Assembly: GCF_047663525.1 (NCBI RefSeq)
Contig: NC_092594.1
Span: 33,279,001-33,343,000, forward strand
Source: Anas platyrhynchos
Taxonomy: Eukaryota; Chordata; Aves; Anseriformes; Anatidae
DNA: 64,000 bases
Reading direction: 5' to 3'
Shown: positions 12,401 through 25,676 of the stretch, in pieces
How the letters are laid out: each line of letters opens with the position of its first letter
Numbering within the stretch: the stretch's first letter is position 1
Position numbers and translations under genes: made by a program
Notes under the pieces: generated by a model
What the model was told of the DNA's origin: nothing
Databases searched by the model: none
The model's input: the letters and a program-made list of their open reading frames with translations, nothing else

Positions 12401-15400
12401 AGCTCCTGCTCCAATACAAGCAAGGGAGCCAAGTGGGGGGACGGAGCGGTGGGAAGTGATGGCAGTTGCTATGCTACTGAGAGGAAGGTCCCCAAATCGC
12501 CTCTCCTGCAGGCCCTTGGCAGAGCTTCAGCCTCGGCAGCAGGGAGAAAGCCACGGTTCACGAGCGTCGGTCACCTCCCATTGAGCTCGGCAGAGAATCG
12601 CCACACAGCACCACACACCTTGTCCTCCACAAAGATGTCCTGGTGCGGCTGCTGCGGACATAAATCGTGTTTTCCCCGTGGTGAAAGGCTGTTCAGTTAG
12701 CAACACAGACCCCGTACACAACTACCTCTACTCTTTGCTTAGGACACGCCACGCAAACCAGTGTTTCTTACCAGAGACCAAGTCACCTACAGCTGGAGCA
12801 CAGAGCGCAAGAGGGGCTTGTGCTGGCTCCAATTTAACTGCCGTGAAGTAATCCTCAACAAAATGCTGCTAACAGAAAATTTGGCTATGTTACAGAAAGC
12901 TCCTTACGCACAAGAAGAGAAACCTGCCCATGAGATTGTCGCTGAGAACTCTCTGGTGAGACCCTGCACCCTGTTCTTAATAGGTAACAGCATACAAATA
13001 TCCACAACCTGTGCTCCCAGGGGCTTCAGCGATGGGAACAAGGCCTTAAACACACCCGTTTCGTGGAAGTTGTGTGAGAATAGGCAGTTATGTAGCTGTA
13101 AGTACCTCATTATTCTCCTGTTGAGGAAAAAGCCTGCAGCGTGAGCTCGTCTTTTGTTAGCCAGAGAATTCATGCAGGAAGAGGATGCAACAAATGCTCT
13201 GAAGCAATAAAATCTTAATCAGAGCTTATTAGGCACCAAAGAATACCTTCCACAGTTAAGGTGTCTCTCCTGCCTTTATTCCCTACTTTGCTCTAATGAA
13301 ATTTAAAAAAGGAGCCTCTCACCCAAGACACCTCCCTGGGAAACCAGCCTCCACCAGTTCCCATAATCACTGACATACGCCGTATAGGTGGCCTCACACA
13401 GCTGTGCTCCTTGATTTGTGACTGATGTTGTGGTGAACAACCTGTTCTGTAGTGCAACACGAACCATCAAAATGTTACTGCTCTTACGAGCCAGTAGAAG
13501 TGGTCACTACTGCCCCAGTTCTGCAATATTTACAGCCTATAGATATCTGCAGTGAAAAGTGGTACACACTGGGTAAAGTTGATGGTGCTGCCTAGAAATC
13601 ACCTGGTATATCTTGCCATAAATTTATTTCCAGGAAAAAAAGAAAAAAAAAAAGGAAAAAAATGGACTTCGAGTGTTTCCAGTCCTTATTATTTTGTCTA
13701 TGAACTAATGGAGGGCTGGCACTTCTCTATCTTACAGACAAAACTCACTAAATCTGATCACTATTTTGGAAGAATAGACATCTCTGTATTAGCAACTGCA
13801 CGTGCCTGTTCACAGCCACGGCTGTTTCCATGTCCCACCATCTCTCACAACGTTGCAAGGCAGAAGTCTGAACTGCCTTTGGCAAAGGGTCTCCTCGCCT
13901 GCTGCCAGGCACCTCAGTTACCAGCAAAACACAGTCACATCAGTGGAACTTACACTTAAAACTACACGGAAAGAAGTATCTGCATTTTCAACGTTATCAC
14001 TCTGTATGCTGTATATTACACACACTGTGCATTTCTAACAGTGACAGCATCCCTTAATATTTGTAACTACTTTCTTTTTAAAGCCAAAACTGAAATTTAC
14101 CACAAATGCTTTGTATTATGTACCAGTGGCAATTTAAACGTGAATGTTTAACTGTTTCATCATCATTTGCTAGCACACATACATTTCTTTCCTTACCCAT
14201 ATAATAGGGATGACAGGGCCGAAACTGCCACTTTGTATTAAGAGTCAAAGACCTTACAACAGCATGCTACTCCAGGCTGGTTCCAGCCCAGCTTCTTCTG
14301 CTCAGCAACTGAGCCTCCACTGCTTCTCCTGACGTAGTATTTTACTCCCTAATGGAGCTGCAACTGGCAGGAACCATTCCCTATTTTAGAGTCATAACCT
14401 CCTCTCTCTTACATCCTTCTTATTGTTCCTGAGCTCCAGCACTCAAGATCAGGCAACAGAGAAGAGACAAAGAAGGCGACCGTTGTTTGGAAGGGGTAAG
14501 TGGTGGCAGCATGGAACAAGAGAAGGGGCAAATCACAAACACAGCTCCACCTGTACAACTCCTCGCCATCCACAGCCACTGACAAACGTGGAAGGAAAAA
14601 AATATTACTAGATACACTCTCTTAAAAGCAGAAATAATGAGGAAATTAGGATTTCTACCTAATAAAGGTAGAAAAAAAGAACATGGAGCTAAAGTCAACA
14701 CGCAGAGCTAAAGTCAGACATCCCCAGTCTGCCAAGGCTCTCAGAGAGGCACAGACAGGAGCACTGGGGACAGCTCTGAGAACGTTGCAACTGGTTGTAG
14801 AAACCATTCAGTCAGTTACACAGTAGGAAAAAAAAAAAAGAGAAAGCAAAAGATTCCTTTATCCCTAGTATGTAGAGTTCTGTAGTAATTCACAAGAGAC
14901 ATTATTGACATGCAGCTAACTTCTTTTCAAAAGAGCTAATACCTTGTGTTTTTTCCCCAGAAGTATTACAGCATGTCTATATTAACAATTTCTAGTTGAC
15001 AAACTACACATCGAAGTCAATTCTCCACTGAGAAATAATTTAAAAACACTCCTTTATGTGCTCTGTCATCTGAAAAGAAAACCAAAACTTTTTTTGATTT
15101 TCAGGAATTAAACTAAGTCCTGAATCAGATCTCTATCTACTAATGACTTTTTATTGTTGGTTTCTGTGGGGTTTTTTGTTTGTTTTTTTTTTAAAGCCAA
15201 TGTACACTGTCCTGAGACTAAAGCTCATAAAGGAAATAAGGCCATGACCTTAGCGAGTCTTATACAAATACTTGTACTACAAGAGAGATTTACCAGAAGC
15301 AGAAAACATATAATGAGCAATTAACATAACTGCTAATAAGTATGGCAAGCAAGTGATAGTTACCAATTTAGATCTATAATCCATGAGACAGATGGAGGCT

Positions 15401-15978
15401 TTGCTGTGAGTTATATGAATCAAGAGTGGTCACACTGCTGAACCTGTGATGTAGAAGCAGAAGGATTACAATATTTAAGACAAAGATGGGTAACAAGAAT
15501 ATTACAGAAGATACTAATGGGTGGATAGGTTAGACTGGGAACACACTGCTGGGGAAAGGTCTGAAAGTCCTTCATGGAAGGTAACGGGGAAAGCCCTGTA
15601 GTGTACAAAGAAAAAAGAGATAGTACTCGAGTTAGTAAGATAACAGTAGACACTTGAAGCCATCAGTTTAGAATTTATTACAGAGAGAGTATCTAGATTA
15701 ATCTAAATTTTACTTTCCAGAGATATTCTAGAAGGGGATGCAAAACCTCAGTTAGGAATTGTTACACCCTCATCACAGAACGGCAGCAAAGGGAACAGAA
15801 CCATGGAGGAGCTGAAATACATCTCCATGTATTTCTGTTCCACACAAAGCCTGGGTCAAAGTCTACTGCACAGCAAATGCCAATTACAACAGGACGTGTA
15901 AACGTCTGCAACCCCACTTACAGCACATCCATATAAAAATAACTGCCTTAAAACAATAGTTGTGCCAGATATAGAAGG

Positions 15979-15995
15979 AAAAAAAAAAACAACAA

Positions 15996-16034
<39 letters not shown>
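15979..16034. repeat. Long poly(A) tract
   Basis: About 55 bp of almost pure A, interrupted only by a short ACAACAAC segment near its start, within RAB3B intron 1 (poly-U in the RAB3B pre-mRNA). No retrotransposon or processed-pseudogene body is recognisable on its left. Confidence 0.95.
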
Positions 16035-16035
<1 letters not shown>

Positions 16036-18662
16036 ACAACAGAATTCAGTCCTCATTTTCATGTTTAATATAATCTAAATGCCAACTTCAGCTCTGGTGC
16101 ATTTCCTCTCCATCAGACAAGTGTGAACCCCCACTTGTTACCATGACTTATTTTATGCTGCCTTGTGGAGGCTGCTGAAGCACCCAGACAAACCCAGACC
16201 TCATCTAAATAAGCTGCAGCCACCAATTCTAGGTAAGAATTTGGATCAGACAAGGACAAACCCTTTCTCACGATCCACACAATTGACAATCACCTCGCTT
16301 GGCACACAAAACTGCACCTTGCTCTTGCCCAGACTACTCCACATTTTTCTTGATTACGGTTCCCTGTGTTCTCCCAGCCCTGGCCTCCGCAGCAGGTATT
16401 TCTGTGACCACCTCTGACTCTCACTTCAGCACTGTCCACAGTTCCAGGGAACTTGGTTTTGAAGCTTCATCCAAATAACTTTACTGCTAGATCCAGAACA
16501 ACAATAAGTCAACAGCGGAAACAGAAACAAAAGCCACTGTTTTGCTGCTTTAGAAATGTCAGCCCCTCATCTTGACAGTAAAAGCTAAAATTGATTTATT
16601 AATGAAGTCTTCACAATTAGATTTTTGTAGTGGACTTAGGCTGGAAACCACATGCTGTGAATGAGTTCAATATATGCATGACAACTGAAGAAGAGAAAGC
16701 TCTAAACTATTGCTCATTCAGATTTGGGAACGCAAGCTTTAAAAAGTGCTGCAAATGTTTTGAGTGTGGAACAAAAGCCGAGAATCGGTGGCTATCCTCC
16801 CTTCCCCATCAACTCTCTTAACTTCACAACCACAATTTGTCAGGCAGCAGGCTGAGACTGTTGTCAGAAAGACTTCCTTGAGTCAAACATCTCTCTGGGT
16901 GTCTGGAGCCATGCCTCGCCTGTTTCCTGCGTAATATTCAACATCCTTAATGTCCATTTCAGAGCCATGGCAAAACTCTCAGGAAGAAGAAATTTATTAC
17001 TCTATTTTTACAGTGGGAAAAAAAAAAAAAGGAATGTAGTAAGAGTTTCCACATTGTTCACATCGTTTACTCTCTGCTACGAGTGTTTTCTTTGTGGCTC
17101 TTTTAACATCACACAGGTTCCTGCCTGCTGGCAAACACACTGCTCGGAAGGCACAGAGAACACCATTTAACGGCACAGGGATATCCCCTTCTGCAGGGGA
17201 ACTGCTAGCTGAGCCTGGCTAAGCTCTGCCCCAAAGGATGCAAGAGACTTACATCCTCCTTGTGCCCTAGAGAGCAGCTGCAGGGAAGATTTCCCCAATT
17301 CCCTTTATATTCCAGCAAGCCTGGAAACCAGAGGAGCCAGGCATTTCCTGGAGCTGCGCTGGGACACAGTGAAGTTGCCACGATGCCCTCCCACTCTGCC
17401 GGCAAACAACGCCAGTTCAGCCACACGAGGGAATTCACACTGCTTGGAGCCACTGGCCGGCTGTACGCTGACTCAGACACCTGTCCCACAAGCACGCAAG
17501 AGACATTTGCAGATTTTCCTACAACACCAGGTCCAAAACCTTCCACCTGCATGTAAAAATCAGAACCGAATCAGGTGACAGGATGCTGGCCTTGTCCTGT
17601 AGTAAAATTCGTGTCGTGGAGACAGGGCCAGCTCAGAACGCCGCCGCGATGCCGGTGAACTTTGTCTGGCTGCCTACTGGCCCCAGCCTTGAAGCTGAAA
17701 ATCTGTGAGGGACACGTTACTTCTTTTCTCCGTGCTACGCTGTCTGTGCTGTGAGGTAAGCCAGCTGCTAACGCAGATTACAAGTGCCCTGACAATTCCC
17801 AGGTTTAACTAGCTAACACTCCTGAACGTACGTCTTACTGCTTATGTCAAAGACCAAATACGACTGCGCTGCAGGGAGCTCAGCAGGCATTAGAGGAGCT
17901 CACTAAGTACCGCAGAACTTTAACCAGCGTGTACATGAAGTACAGCTGAAAGGCTAGCTCGGGACAGGCTCAGTTTTAGCCATTGAGACGTGCCTCCTGC
18001 AAACACCCCCAGACAGCACCCCTGGCCTCCCCGGGAAGGCTCAGGGGACACGCATCCCCTCACACGAGGACCTGCTGCCAAGCAGCTCACTCATCCCCCC
18101 TTTTTGATCTGAGGCTGCATCAGACCATGGCAAAATGGAAGTAGGAAAAACACCACAAAACACACAGCTCAACTCACACGGCTACTACAGGACAGTGATG
18201 GTTAGCGTGTTGATGAATGCACTGCTTTGCTACGCTACCTAAGGCTCAGAAAGAAATACTGCTATTAAAACCTCAAAACATTAAGTCTTCTCAACTTGTT
18301 ACTTGATAACATGTCAGATCTGCAAAAAGGGCGGCACAGTTTTGTCAAAATTGCAAAGGAAGTCTGATTTAGAGATTGGTTTATGGAACTCTTCTGACTT
18401 GTAATACAAATTGCCCTGATAAAACAGAGTCTTGAAGGCAGCGATCACACCACGGTCTCAGTAAGTGCATATACAACTGTCTCCAGGACAGCGAGCACAA
18501 ATAACAGGAAAGAAAAGCTTTTTAGCTACACGCTCACATACAGCAGTATACAGATCCAATTTGCAGCCTGACAGAACTCCCATGATCTGCATCGAGATAC
18601 AAACACAGGAGTCAAGACTATGTTCCACTGATATCTTTAACTTGGGATGGAGGGGAAGGAGG

Positions 18663-18692
18663 GAAAAAAAAAAAAAAAGAAAAAAAAAAAGA
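18663..18692. repeat. A-rich low-complexity tract
   Basis: Runs of 16 and 10 A separated by a single G, flanked by GGG/GAGG purines. The whole stretch is purine-only. Confidence 0.9.
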
Positions 18693-19639
18693 GGTCTATT
18701 TTAACCCAGGGCTAGCCCAGGCTAGTATGAAGCCCCACAAAGAGTTATCAGCAGAAGTGTGGGTGCAGCACTGGGTAAGGAGTGACAAGGAACAAGGCTG
18801 GAGACGTTTGAACCAGTTTTGCCACCAAGAAAGTGTGCACAGAAACATGAATTAAAGCTCTGCGGTCACAGTCTTGGGCCAAGGGAAAATTCACATTCAA
18901 ATTAACCTTTTTTTCTCTTTTGGGTCAGGTTAGTCTTAATGGAGGTCAGCTCAACCTGGTTCACTGCACAAACGTGCCGTGAAGAAGGGAAGGACAGCAC
19001 GAGGAAAGAACCTCAGGAGGCAGAGATGGGAACGACAGTGGTGGTGTTGGTGATGCCACCGGGATCCCACAGCACAACACCACCACAGGCATCATATATC
19101 CCTGCTTTGCTGCTGGCACACTGAGAAAAAAAACACGTGGCCTCGGGACAGGCGGCAGCAAGACCGCGTATTTGGCACCGTGTGAAGTGGAGGAAACGGA
19201 GAGTTGGTGCTTTTAGTGAGTGAAGCTGGGATGATCGATCTGCTTGGGTTCGTGTGGCGGGCTCGCTGCCTGCTGCTGCCAGGCGCCGTGGACACACCAA
19301 GCGTCCTCCTCCTGTGCAGTGGGTGAGGGACACACGGGTGCTCCGCGGGCCACCAAGGCACAGCCAGCACCTTGCCCTTCCCACAGCAGCACCAGCAGGA
19401 CCAAACCCCGGCCGTCTCACTGCTGGGCAGTTTTGAAGCGCTGCCGTTCGCCCAGCAGAAAACATCCGTGCAGAATGACAGGAATTGGCAGGGCTTACGC
19501 ACCAGCTGGAAAACAACCGGGGAGGCCACAACCTCCAGCCCCCACCCCCCCCCCCCGCCTAGGTTATTTAAAAGATAACGCAATAATCACCTTTAATAAA
19601 TATTTATTTTAGAGCTGGGGCTGCATTTGGGTTCTCCTC

Positions 19640-20190
19640 ACGGTTTCTCTAAGGGGGGGGGGCTGCCCTTAACACCCCGCGGGCACCGAGCCCTCAGCCC
19701 GTCCGAACCGGGCACTGAGGGGCTGAGGGGGGCGAGGACGAGGGAGGAACCCGAGGCGAGGCGACGCCAGGCGCCTTCCCGCCCTCCCGCCCCGCACGCG
19801 AAGCCTGAGGGGACGGCGCCTGAGGGAACGGCGCCCCGCAGCCCGCCCGCCCTCCCCGACGGCTCGGACGCGCCCGTTACGGGCGGAGGGAGCCCGGCCG
19901 CCGAGCCGCGTCTCTTACCTGGGGCGGTGGCGGCAGAGGAGGAGGAGGAGGAAGGGCAGAGCCGAGCCGAGCCGTGCGCTGGTCCCGCGGTCGTTGCAAG
20001 CGTGGCGGGAGCCGCCCCCCCGCCGGCACCTGGGGCGGCCCCGAAGGCGGAGCTGTGCCGGGGGGGGGCACCGGCAACGCCCGGGAGGGAGCGGAGCCGC
20101 CCCGGTGGGGAGTCCCGGCACCGGGCTGAGGGAGAAGCGTGGGGACAGGGGGAGGAGTGAGCCCCCGAGGGTCCCGTCAGGGCTCAGGGC
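19640..20190 (-). promoter_or_regulatory. RAB3B: RAB3B CpG-island promoter
   Basis: Very GC- and CpG-rich block in an AT-rich neighbourhood, spanning the inferred untranslated first exon of RAB3B. It contains several GC-box-like CCGCCC/GGGCGG runs and no TATA box, which suits a CpG-island promoter. Long open frames on both strands here are a by-product of few AT-rich stop codons. Confidence 0.75.
19919..20000 (-). other. RAB3B: RAB3B exon 1, 5' untranslated (5' end approximate)
   Basis: On the minus strand the sequence CCGCCACCGCCCCAG|GTAAGAGA gives a consensus donor at 19,919/19,918 inside the CpG island. Joining it to the acceptor that directly abuts the RAB3B ATG gives a normal leader, and Rab3 genes are known to carry a leading noncoding exon. 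The transcription start is not defined by the sequence, so the outer boundary is a guess. Confidence 0.55.
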
Positions 20191-20214
20191 GCTGCTCAGC
20201 TCCTGGAGGGGTGT

Positions 20215-20294
20215 GAATCCCCTCACGAGCCCTCGAATCTCTTCAGGAGCCTCCGAATCTCCTCAGGAGCCCCCGAATCCCCTCAGCAGCCCCC
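20215..20294. repeat. 20-bp minisatellite, 4 tandem copies
   Basis: Four consecutive 20-bp units begin GAATC and end with GCCCYC-like sequence (20215-20234, 20235-20254, 20255-20274, 20275-20294), each differing by a few bases. The array sits about 200-300 bp upstream of the inferred RAB3B first exon, at the edge of its CpG island. Confidence 0.9.
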
Positions 20295-23200
20295 ACAGCT
20301 CGGGATGCGGAGAGCTTTGTGCTGGTGGGACCGTAACTTGCAGTTCCTGGTCTTGCAAGGGCTTCAAGAGGACGTTTCTCTTCAGTAGGAGTGTTGACTC
20401 TGAAGCCTAGTGATGGCATGAACTACTGCACTGTTATTGAGGAGGAAAAACAAAATGAGGTGGTAGCTGTGATCTCCCTGAATTGCTTGTCTGAAAGAGG
20501 TCTGACAAAGTGCTTAAAGAAGACCTTCCTGTATTTAAAATCCTACAGACAGACCCCAAGTTCAACCTCAGAGACTTGATTTCTGTTGTGACCTTTCTCT
20601 GGCTGGGAAACCAAACCAGCTCTCAGGGATGATCCCTGAGAGAAAGCAAACAAAAATTAATCATGAGTGTTTTAAACACCCCTCTGGCATGACTAACGAG
20701 ACACTTCCTAAACAGCCAGCCAAGACAGCAACATGTGGCTTTAAGCAGGCACCTGAGCACGAAGAACAGGTTCTTGGTTCACGAGAACAGCTCTTGTCAG
20801 GGAAGGTCAGCACAGGAGCCACCTAAAGATTCAAGAACTGCAAAATTGCAGCCTCCAGGGACCACCTCTGATCTTGGGGCTCTAAACCGGAGCAGAGATG
20901 CTGCTGTGCCCTCAGCACATCGCTCTGAGTGCTGTTCTCTTCCTGCCCCATCTCATCGTGGTGGGGTGTTTGGTTTGGTGTATGGCACTTTGGCTCGGAT
21001 ACTGCCCACACTTTGCTTGCTTCTTGCATGTAGAGTGATCTGAACTGACCATCGTCAGACTGGCTTGTAGGTCAGCCAGCCCTTGGATAAACTTCAGCTT
21101 TATAACAGCTCAGCCACTTGAAAGGAGTCTGTAAATTACTCTTACTGCTACGATTTCCCCAGGGTAGCTGACCAGTTAACAGTTTGGTGAGAAGGTAGGA
21201 AGCCAGAGAGCGCTGCAGTGCTACATACCTAGAAAACATCCAAGGCTTGCATTTTAGGAGCAACACAGGAGTGCTGCAGGGAAGCCTCAGGAAAACCTCT
21301 TCCCACTGCAGATCAGAGATGCCACGTGGCTTCTTGATTTTACTCAAGTCAGAGCTATTTGGCAGGTGGCTCGGGGCACAATTCTACCCAGCATCTAAAT
21401 GATTTCCTACCCTCCCCTAGAATGGCAATGTTTAATTTGCCATCGACACCACAACAAGAAATATTGTTATATAAGCCAGGACACAGTCATGAAGAATCTA
21501 ATCAGCCCTGATTCAAGCCTTAAGTGAGACATCAGCTTTGTGTAGGCAACTTGACATAATCAATACTATAACAAAACCCAAGACTCATTAGAATAGTTAT
21601 TTCAAAGACATCCTGTCAGGCTTGACACCTGCAGAAGTCTTTTTAGCTCTCTGCAATCCTCTCATTGCTCTGGGAAATGTTTTCCACCTTTTCCAAAAGC
21701 CAAGTTCCACACTACCCAGCATGATGTCTGCAGCGATGGCGCTAATGCTTTTTCCCTCCATCTGCTGACTGATGCTCAATCTAGAAAGCATTGCAAGCCA
21801 ACAGCCCTGTAAGGTACCACCATGGAAGGTAAGAGGTCATGGGCAGATATCTCCACCTTTGAGGGGTGGGACACATAAAGATTTAGGCTTACCTGGGCAT
21901 CTGCTTAGTAATCACCTAATTTAACAACCAGGAACAGCAGCCACAGCAAGCGCAGGGGCACTGTGCAGCCTACTTCCAAAGGCACTTCCAGACTTCACGC
22001 TCTCTCTGAAATGCCAGTGTTTATGTCCAGCTGCACTGGAGGATTAAATATGCCCTTTCTCAGTCAGGGTTCACTGAAAGGAGGGATGCACCCTGGTAAT
22101 TAGAGGACAGAGGAATTTGTAGTGATTGTTTTACAAGGCTGTTTTGGGGTCTATCGTTCAGTTTTGCCCTGTTTCTATAATTTATGGAGAGAAAATTGTT
22201 TGCTCTTCTAGTGCACTTTCCTTCTAGGATTTGATTATGTGGTCATCACTTGCTTACATGGCTTCCAGTAAGGGAGTTCTGTATTATTTTAGATTTACTG
22301 GTGGCCAAATGAAGACAGGGAATGGGAGAGAACTCCCACAAGCACACGGAGTTGGAAGGGAAGAGCAGATGTTACACTTTATCTTGTTTTCTGACATGTG
22401 GATCTCCCTGACTCTCTCACAGCAGTTGAGCAAACATATTTATCAAGCATGATATGCATACTCTACTACTCTGCCAGTGTTTCTAATTCAAGTTACTGCA
22501 TCCACACAAAATGCAATTGACCTAGAGAAACAATTTTAATCTCTTCAGTTCCTTCGTTTCTCAAAACAGTATTTTATTTATGACTACAGCAAGAGCAGCA
22601 CCAAAGCACCTAAATCAAGGATGATGGCCTGCTATGTGTGATGCTGTAAGCAGTAATAATGCTAATGACCCTGGGTTGAAAAGGCTCATTCTCCAAACTC
22701 ATGATAAGCTCTGGTCACATAGGAAAAACAGTATATCATTGAAGCACAGTTTGCACACAGAGCAATGGCTTCAGCTCATTACCAGCTGTTGTCTGGGGAA
22801 GCTGGATGAAAACATGCCAGTTGCAAGAAGAAAACTGAATCATATTCATTTGAATAGGTAGCACACATCCAGGCACTTCCTCACTTCAGTGAGGAATAAG
22901 CAGCATGTATGCCCCATGCTGTCTCTCCAAGAGGTGTGTGAATTTCATCCTCTTCATAAGAACTAGTGCACCAAAATTCCTAAAAAATGTCATTTGCAAA
23001 TGGATCATACCAGAAACTGCACAATAAAGTGACATCCAAATTTGCCTGTGCTGCCAACAGAGTTTCTCTTATGCACAGCATGTTATGTTGTGTCCTGAAA
23101 CATGCTCAGAAAGCAGGCAGAACATCTGCAGTTCTCACCAATTAATATTTCTGCAGCACTTCTACCTCCCCCATACTGTGCTTGTGCTAAATAGCTCAAA

Positions 23201-23706
23201 AATGAGTACATACCAGTAAACAATCCCTAACCAGCAACTGGTTACCTACAGCCTTAGCCAGGCACAGTCCAGCCTGTGCTGCCCTGAAGCCCAGCTCCAC
23301 AGGCCTTCATCCCCTTCCCTGGGGTGGCAGCAATGGCATCATGCCCTTCCGAGAAGGGGGAAACTCTAGCAAGTTGTCTCCCTTTCATCCCATCATCGCA
23401 GAGACGTGGGAAATGGAGGAAGAGTCACCTGTGTTGGTTGGAAGAAGGAGAACACGGGAGCAGCTCAGAAATGCTCAATTGTTTTTACAGCAGCCACCCC
23501 TTGGTGATCCTGTGCCCAGGACGTACCCTGCCTGCTCCCTGCACCTTGCTTGATGGGCTGCTCTGTGCCTGTCCCAGGACGAGTGCCAGCACCAGTGGCG
23601 TGTCATGTTTCCTGCTGCTCTGAGTCACAACCTGGAACGCTTAAAGCACAGGTCAGCCAGTTTCTGCTTCCAGGGTAGTTATGAATGGAGAAGCTTGGTC
23701 TCTTCC

Positions 23707-23738
23707 TCCCTCTCTCTCTCTCTCTCTCTTTCTTTCAT
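23707..23738. repeat. (CT)n microsatellite
   Basis: A pyrimidine tract CCTCCCTCTCTCTCTC... continuing into TTTCTTTC, intergenic. Confidence 0.9.
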
Positions 23739-25664
23739 CCCTAATCAAAGCAATCTAGCACCAATTTAGCCATTACAAAATGATGCTGTATTTGCCAAAA
23801 CCTGAAGGAGACTGCAGAAGCCTCGCACCCTGTCCCCTCTGCCTGTGACAGGTGACAGGCCACAGGAACTGGCTGGCAGCTGAGATGCCTCCTCCTCGGC
23901 ACGCTGACGTGGTGGCAGCGGGCTGGCAGCACAGGAGTGAATCACCACCTCTTCTAGGAGTGGTGTTCCCCAGACAATGGCAGGCCTGGAAACTGCGTGC
24001 AGCCACTCCTTACGCTAGACAAACTTTGAAAGGAAAAGCAAACTGAGTTTATTTGACTAAACTGCTTAACAAATTGGCACCTGTTTCTTGCAGAAAGAAA
24101 GGGGGAATGTGTTAATAATATGCCAGATAGTTTTGAGGCAAAGTGACTTTCACCAATTAACAGACCTTTGTAGTTGTTTCTTGGTTCCCTTCAGACAGCA
24201 AACTCACCTGCTAGCTAGCCCCTAAGACAACTTACACAGCTCTCTGGAAGAGGGATGCAACCTTCTATGTTAACCTTACCCTTTCCTTGAAATACACATG
24301 AATTGGCAGTGAAAAGTTCCATCACCTCCAAGGATATATGACTTGCATCCACACAGGCTTACTAGTATCTAACTGCAGAGCTGTTTGTTGCATAAGCTGT
24401 ATGTGAGGACAACGAATGAAGCTCATTAGCAGTTTGATACAAGTTAGATACAATGGCAGACAAACAGACATGGGGATGAAAGTGAGTTTGACTAGGAACC
24501 TCCTAAATTCTCAGCATGCCAGAATGATGGACAGGTTGTTCTGGCAGTGCTGGTGTTCCTCCCCGTTGCACTTTTGTTCCCTGCTGTGAAACGTGGTGAA
24601 GGAAAGGTTTCCCGAGCCTCTAGCTGACACTTCCTTAAAGCCTGCTCAGCCCCAGGTGCACAGAGCAACCTCTGTTCCTAAGCAGCCAGATGGCTAGCTG
24701 CAATCTAGTCACTCTTTAATTAACTTTGCATTTTTCCTCTGTGGGTTGTTTCTGGGAAGAAGGGAGCTGACAGCATGTTTGTTTACACGAGATTGATTTG
24801 GCCTGGCACTTCCCTGTGTCTATACTAAGAATTTTGAAGTGTCTTTGGGTTTTGTTATCCCCATAAATGGAGAAGCTGAGAATCCAAGGGGATTTCTGTG
24901 GCGTATCTACAAAGTTATGTAAGGATGGAGGTTTACTGCAAGTCATATGCAAATAGATAGGAAAGCAAAATGAAGCTGATGGGGGCAAACTAATCTGAGG
25001 CCTTGGTTACTGTGCACTGTCGAGCTGCTGCAGTGTATAATTAACTTTAGACTCAACTACAACAACAGTGACCTGGAAGAAGCTCCTGAAAACCCCATGG
25101 AGTTGCTTGCATGCATCAAGTTACACAATATACATGCAGTAGCTCTTGGAAGAAAGGTTCAAGATGTATCCCTCTGCATGGCAGAAAATGCCAACCACTA
25201 TTTTCCAGCTGATCTAGATCAAAAAACAGAAGGGTGTAAAGAATCTGCATTAGGAATTAGTAGCTAAAATTTCCACGTATAAAACTAGCAGGTAGCAAGA
25301 GAAAATGGGGATGCATTAGAGAAGTAGTGATGGAGATTAATTTTGAATAAGAATGGTCTTAAATGATGAAGCACACTTCCCACATCTGTCACCAAAGGGA
25401 GATCTCTGTAGATAGAGAACTTTCTAAAAATTACTTAGAGGCAATGTTTGCTTCTGACATCAGAGCATTTGTAAAGCAAGGCTTTGGGACAAATGATGTG
25501 CATGTCACAGGCTATAACTTCACTGCAGAGTTAAGACAAGTGCAGAGCTGCCGAGAAAGCATGCCTGGAAAATCACAAAGTTGTACCCTGCTATTCTGCA
25601 TCCAAGATTGGTTTTCGTAATTATTATTTGTTGAATCATATCCCAGATGAGCAAGCAGAGTCCT

Positions 25665-25676
25665 CCCCCTGGTGGC
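25665..25676 (+). promoter_or_regulatory. Possible CTCF-like core
   Basis: CCCCCTGGTGGC matches the CTCF core CCASYAGRKGGC except at two positions. A single motif match by eye is weak evidence. Confidence 0.25.

Larger units (their letters stand above)
9469..19918 (-). other. RAB3B: RAB3B intron 1
   Basis: About 10.4 kb between untranslated exon 1 and the ATG-bearing exon. Mostly AT-rich with many A-runs. It holds a long poly(A) tract near 15,979-16,034, an A-rich stretch near 18,663-18,692 and slightly CpG-enriched patches around 11,930-12,700 and 17,620-17,700. I see no conserved coding exon. The open frames in 19,000-19,600 overlap one another on both strands in GC-rich DNA and do not resemble known proteins. 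Confidence 0.65.

Noticed and set aside
15856-16062. Minus-strand frame with a long Phe run
   Set aside because: Translation of the poly(A) tract.
19013-20410. Overlapping 100-177-codon frames around the RAB3B promoter
   Set aside because: Low stop-codon density in GC-rich DNA; they run through poly-Gly/Pro/Glu repeats and match nothing known.
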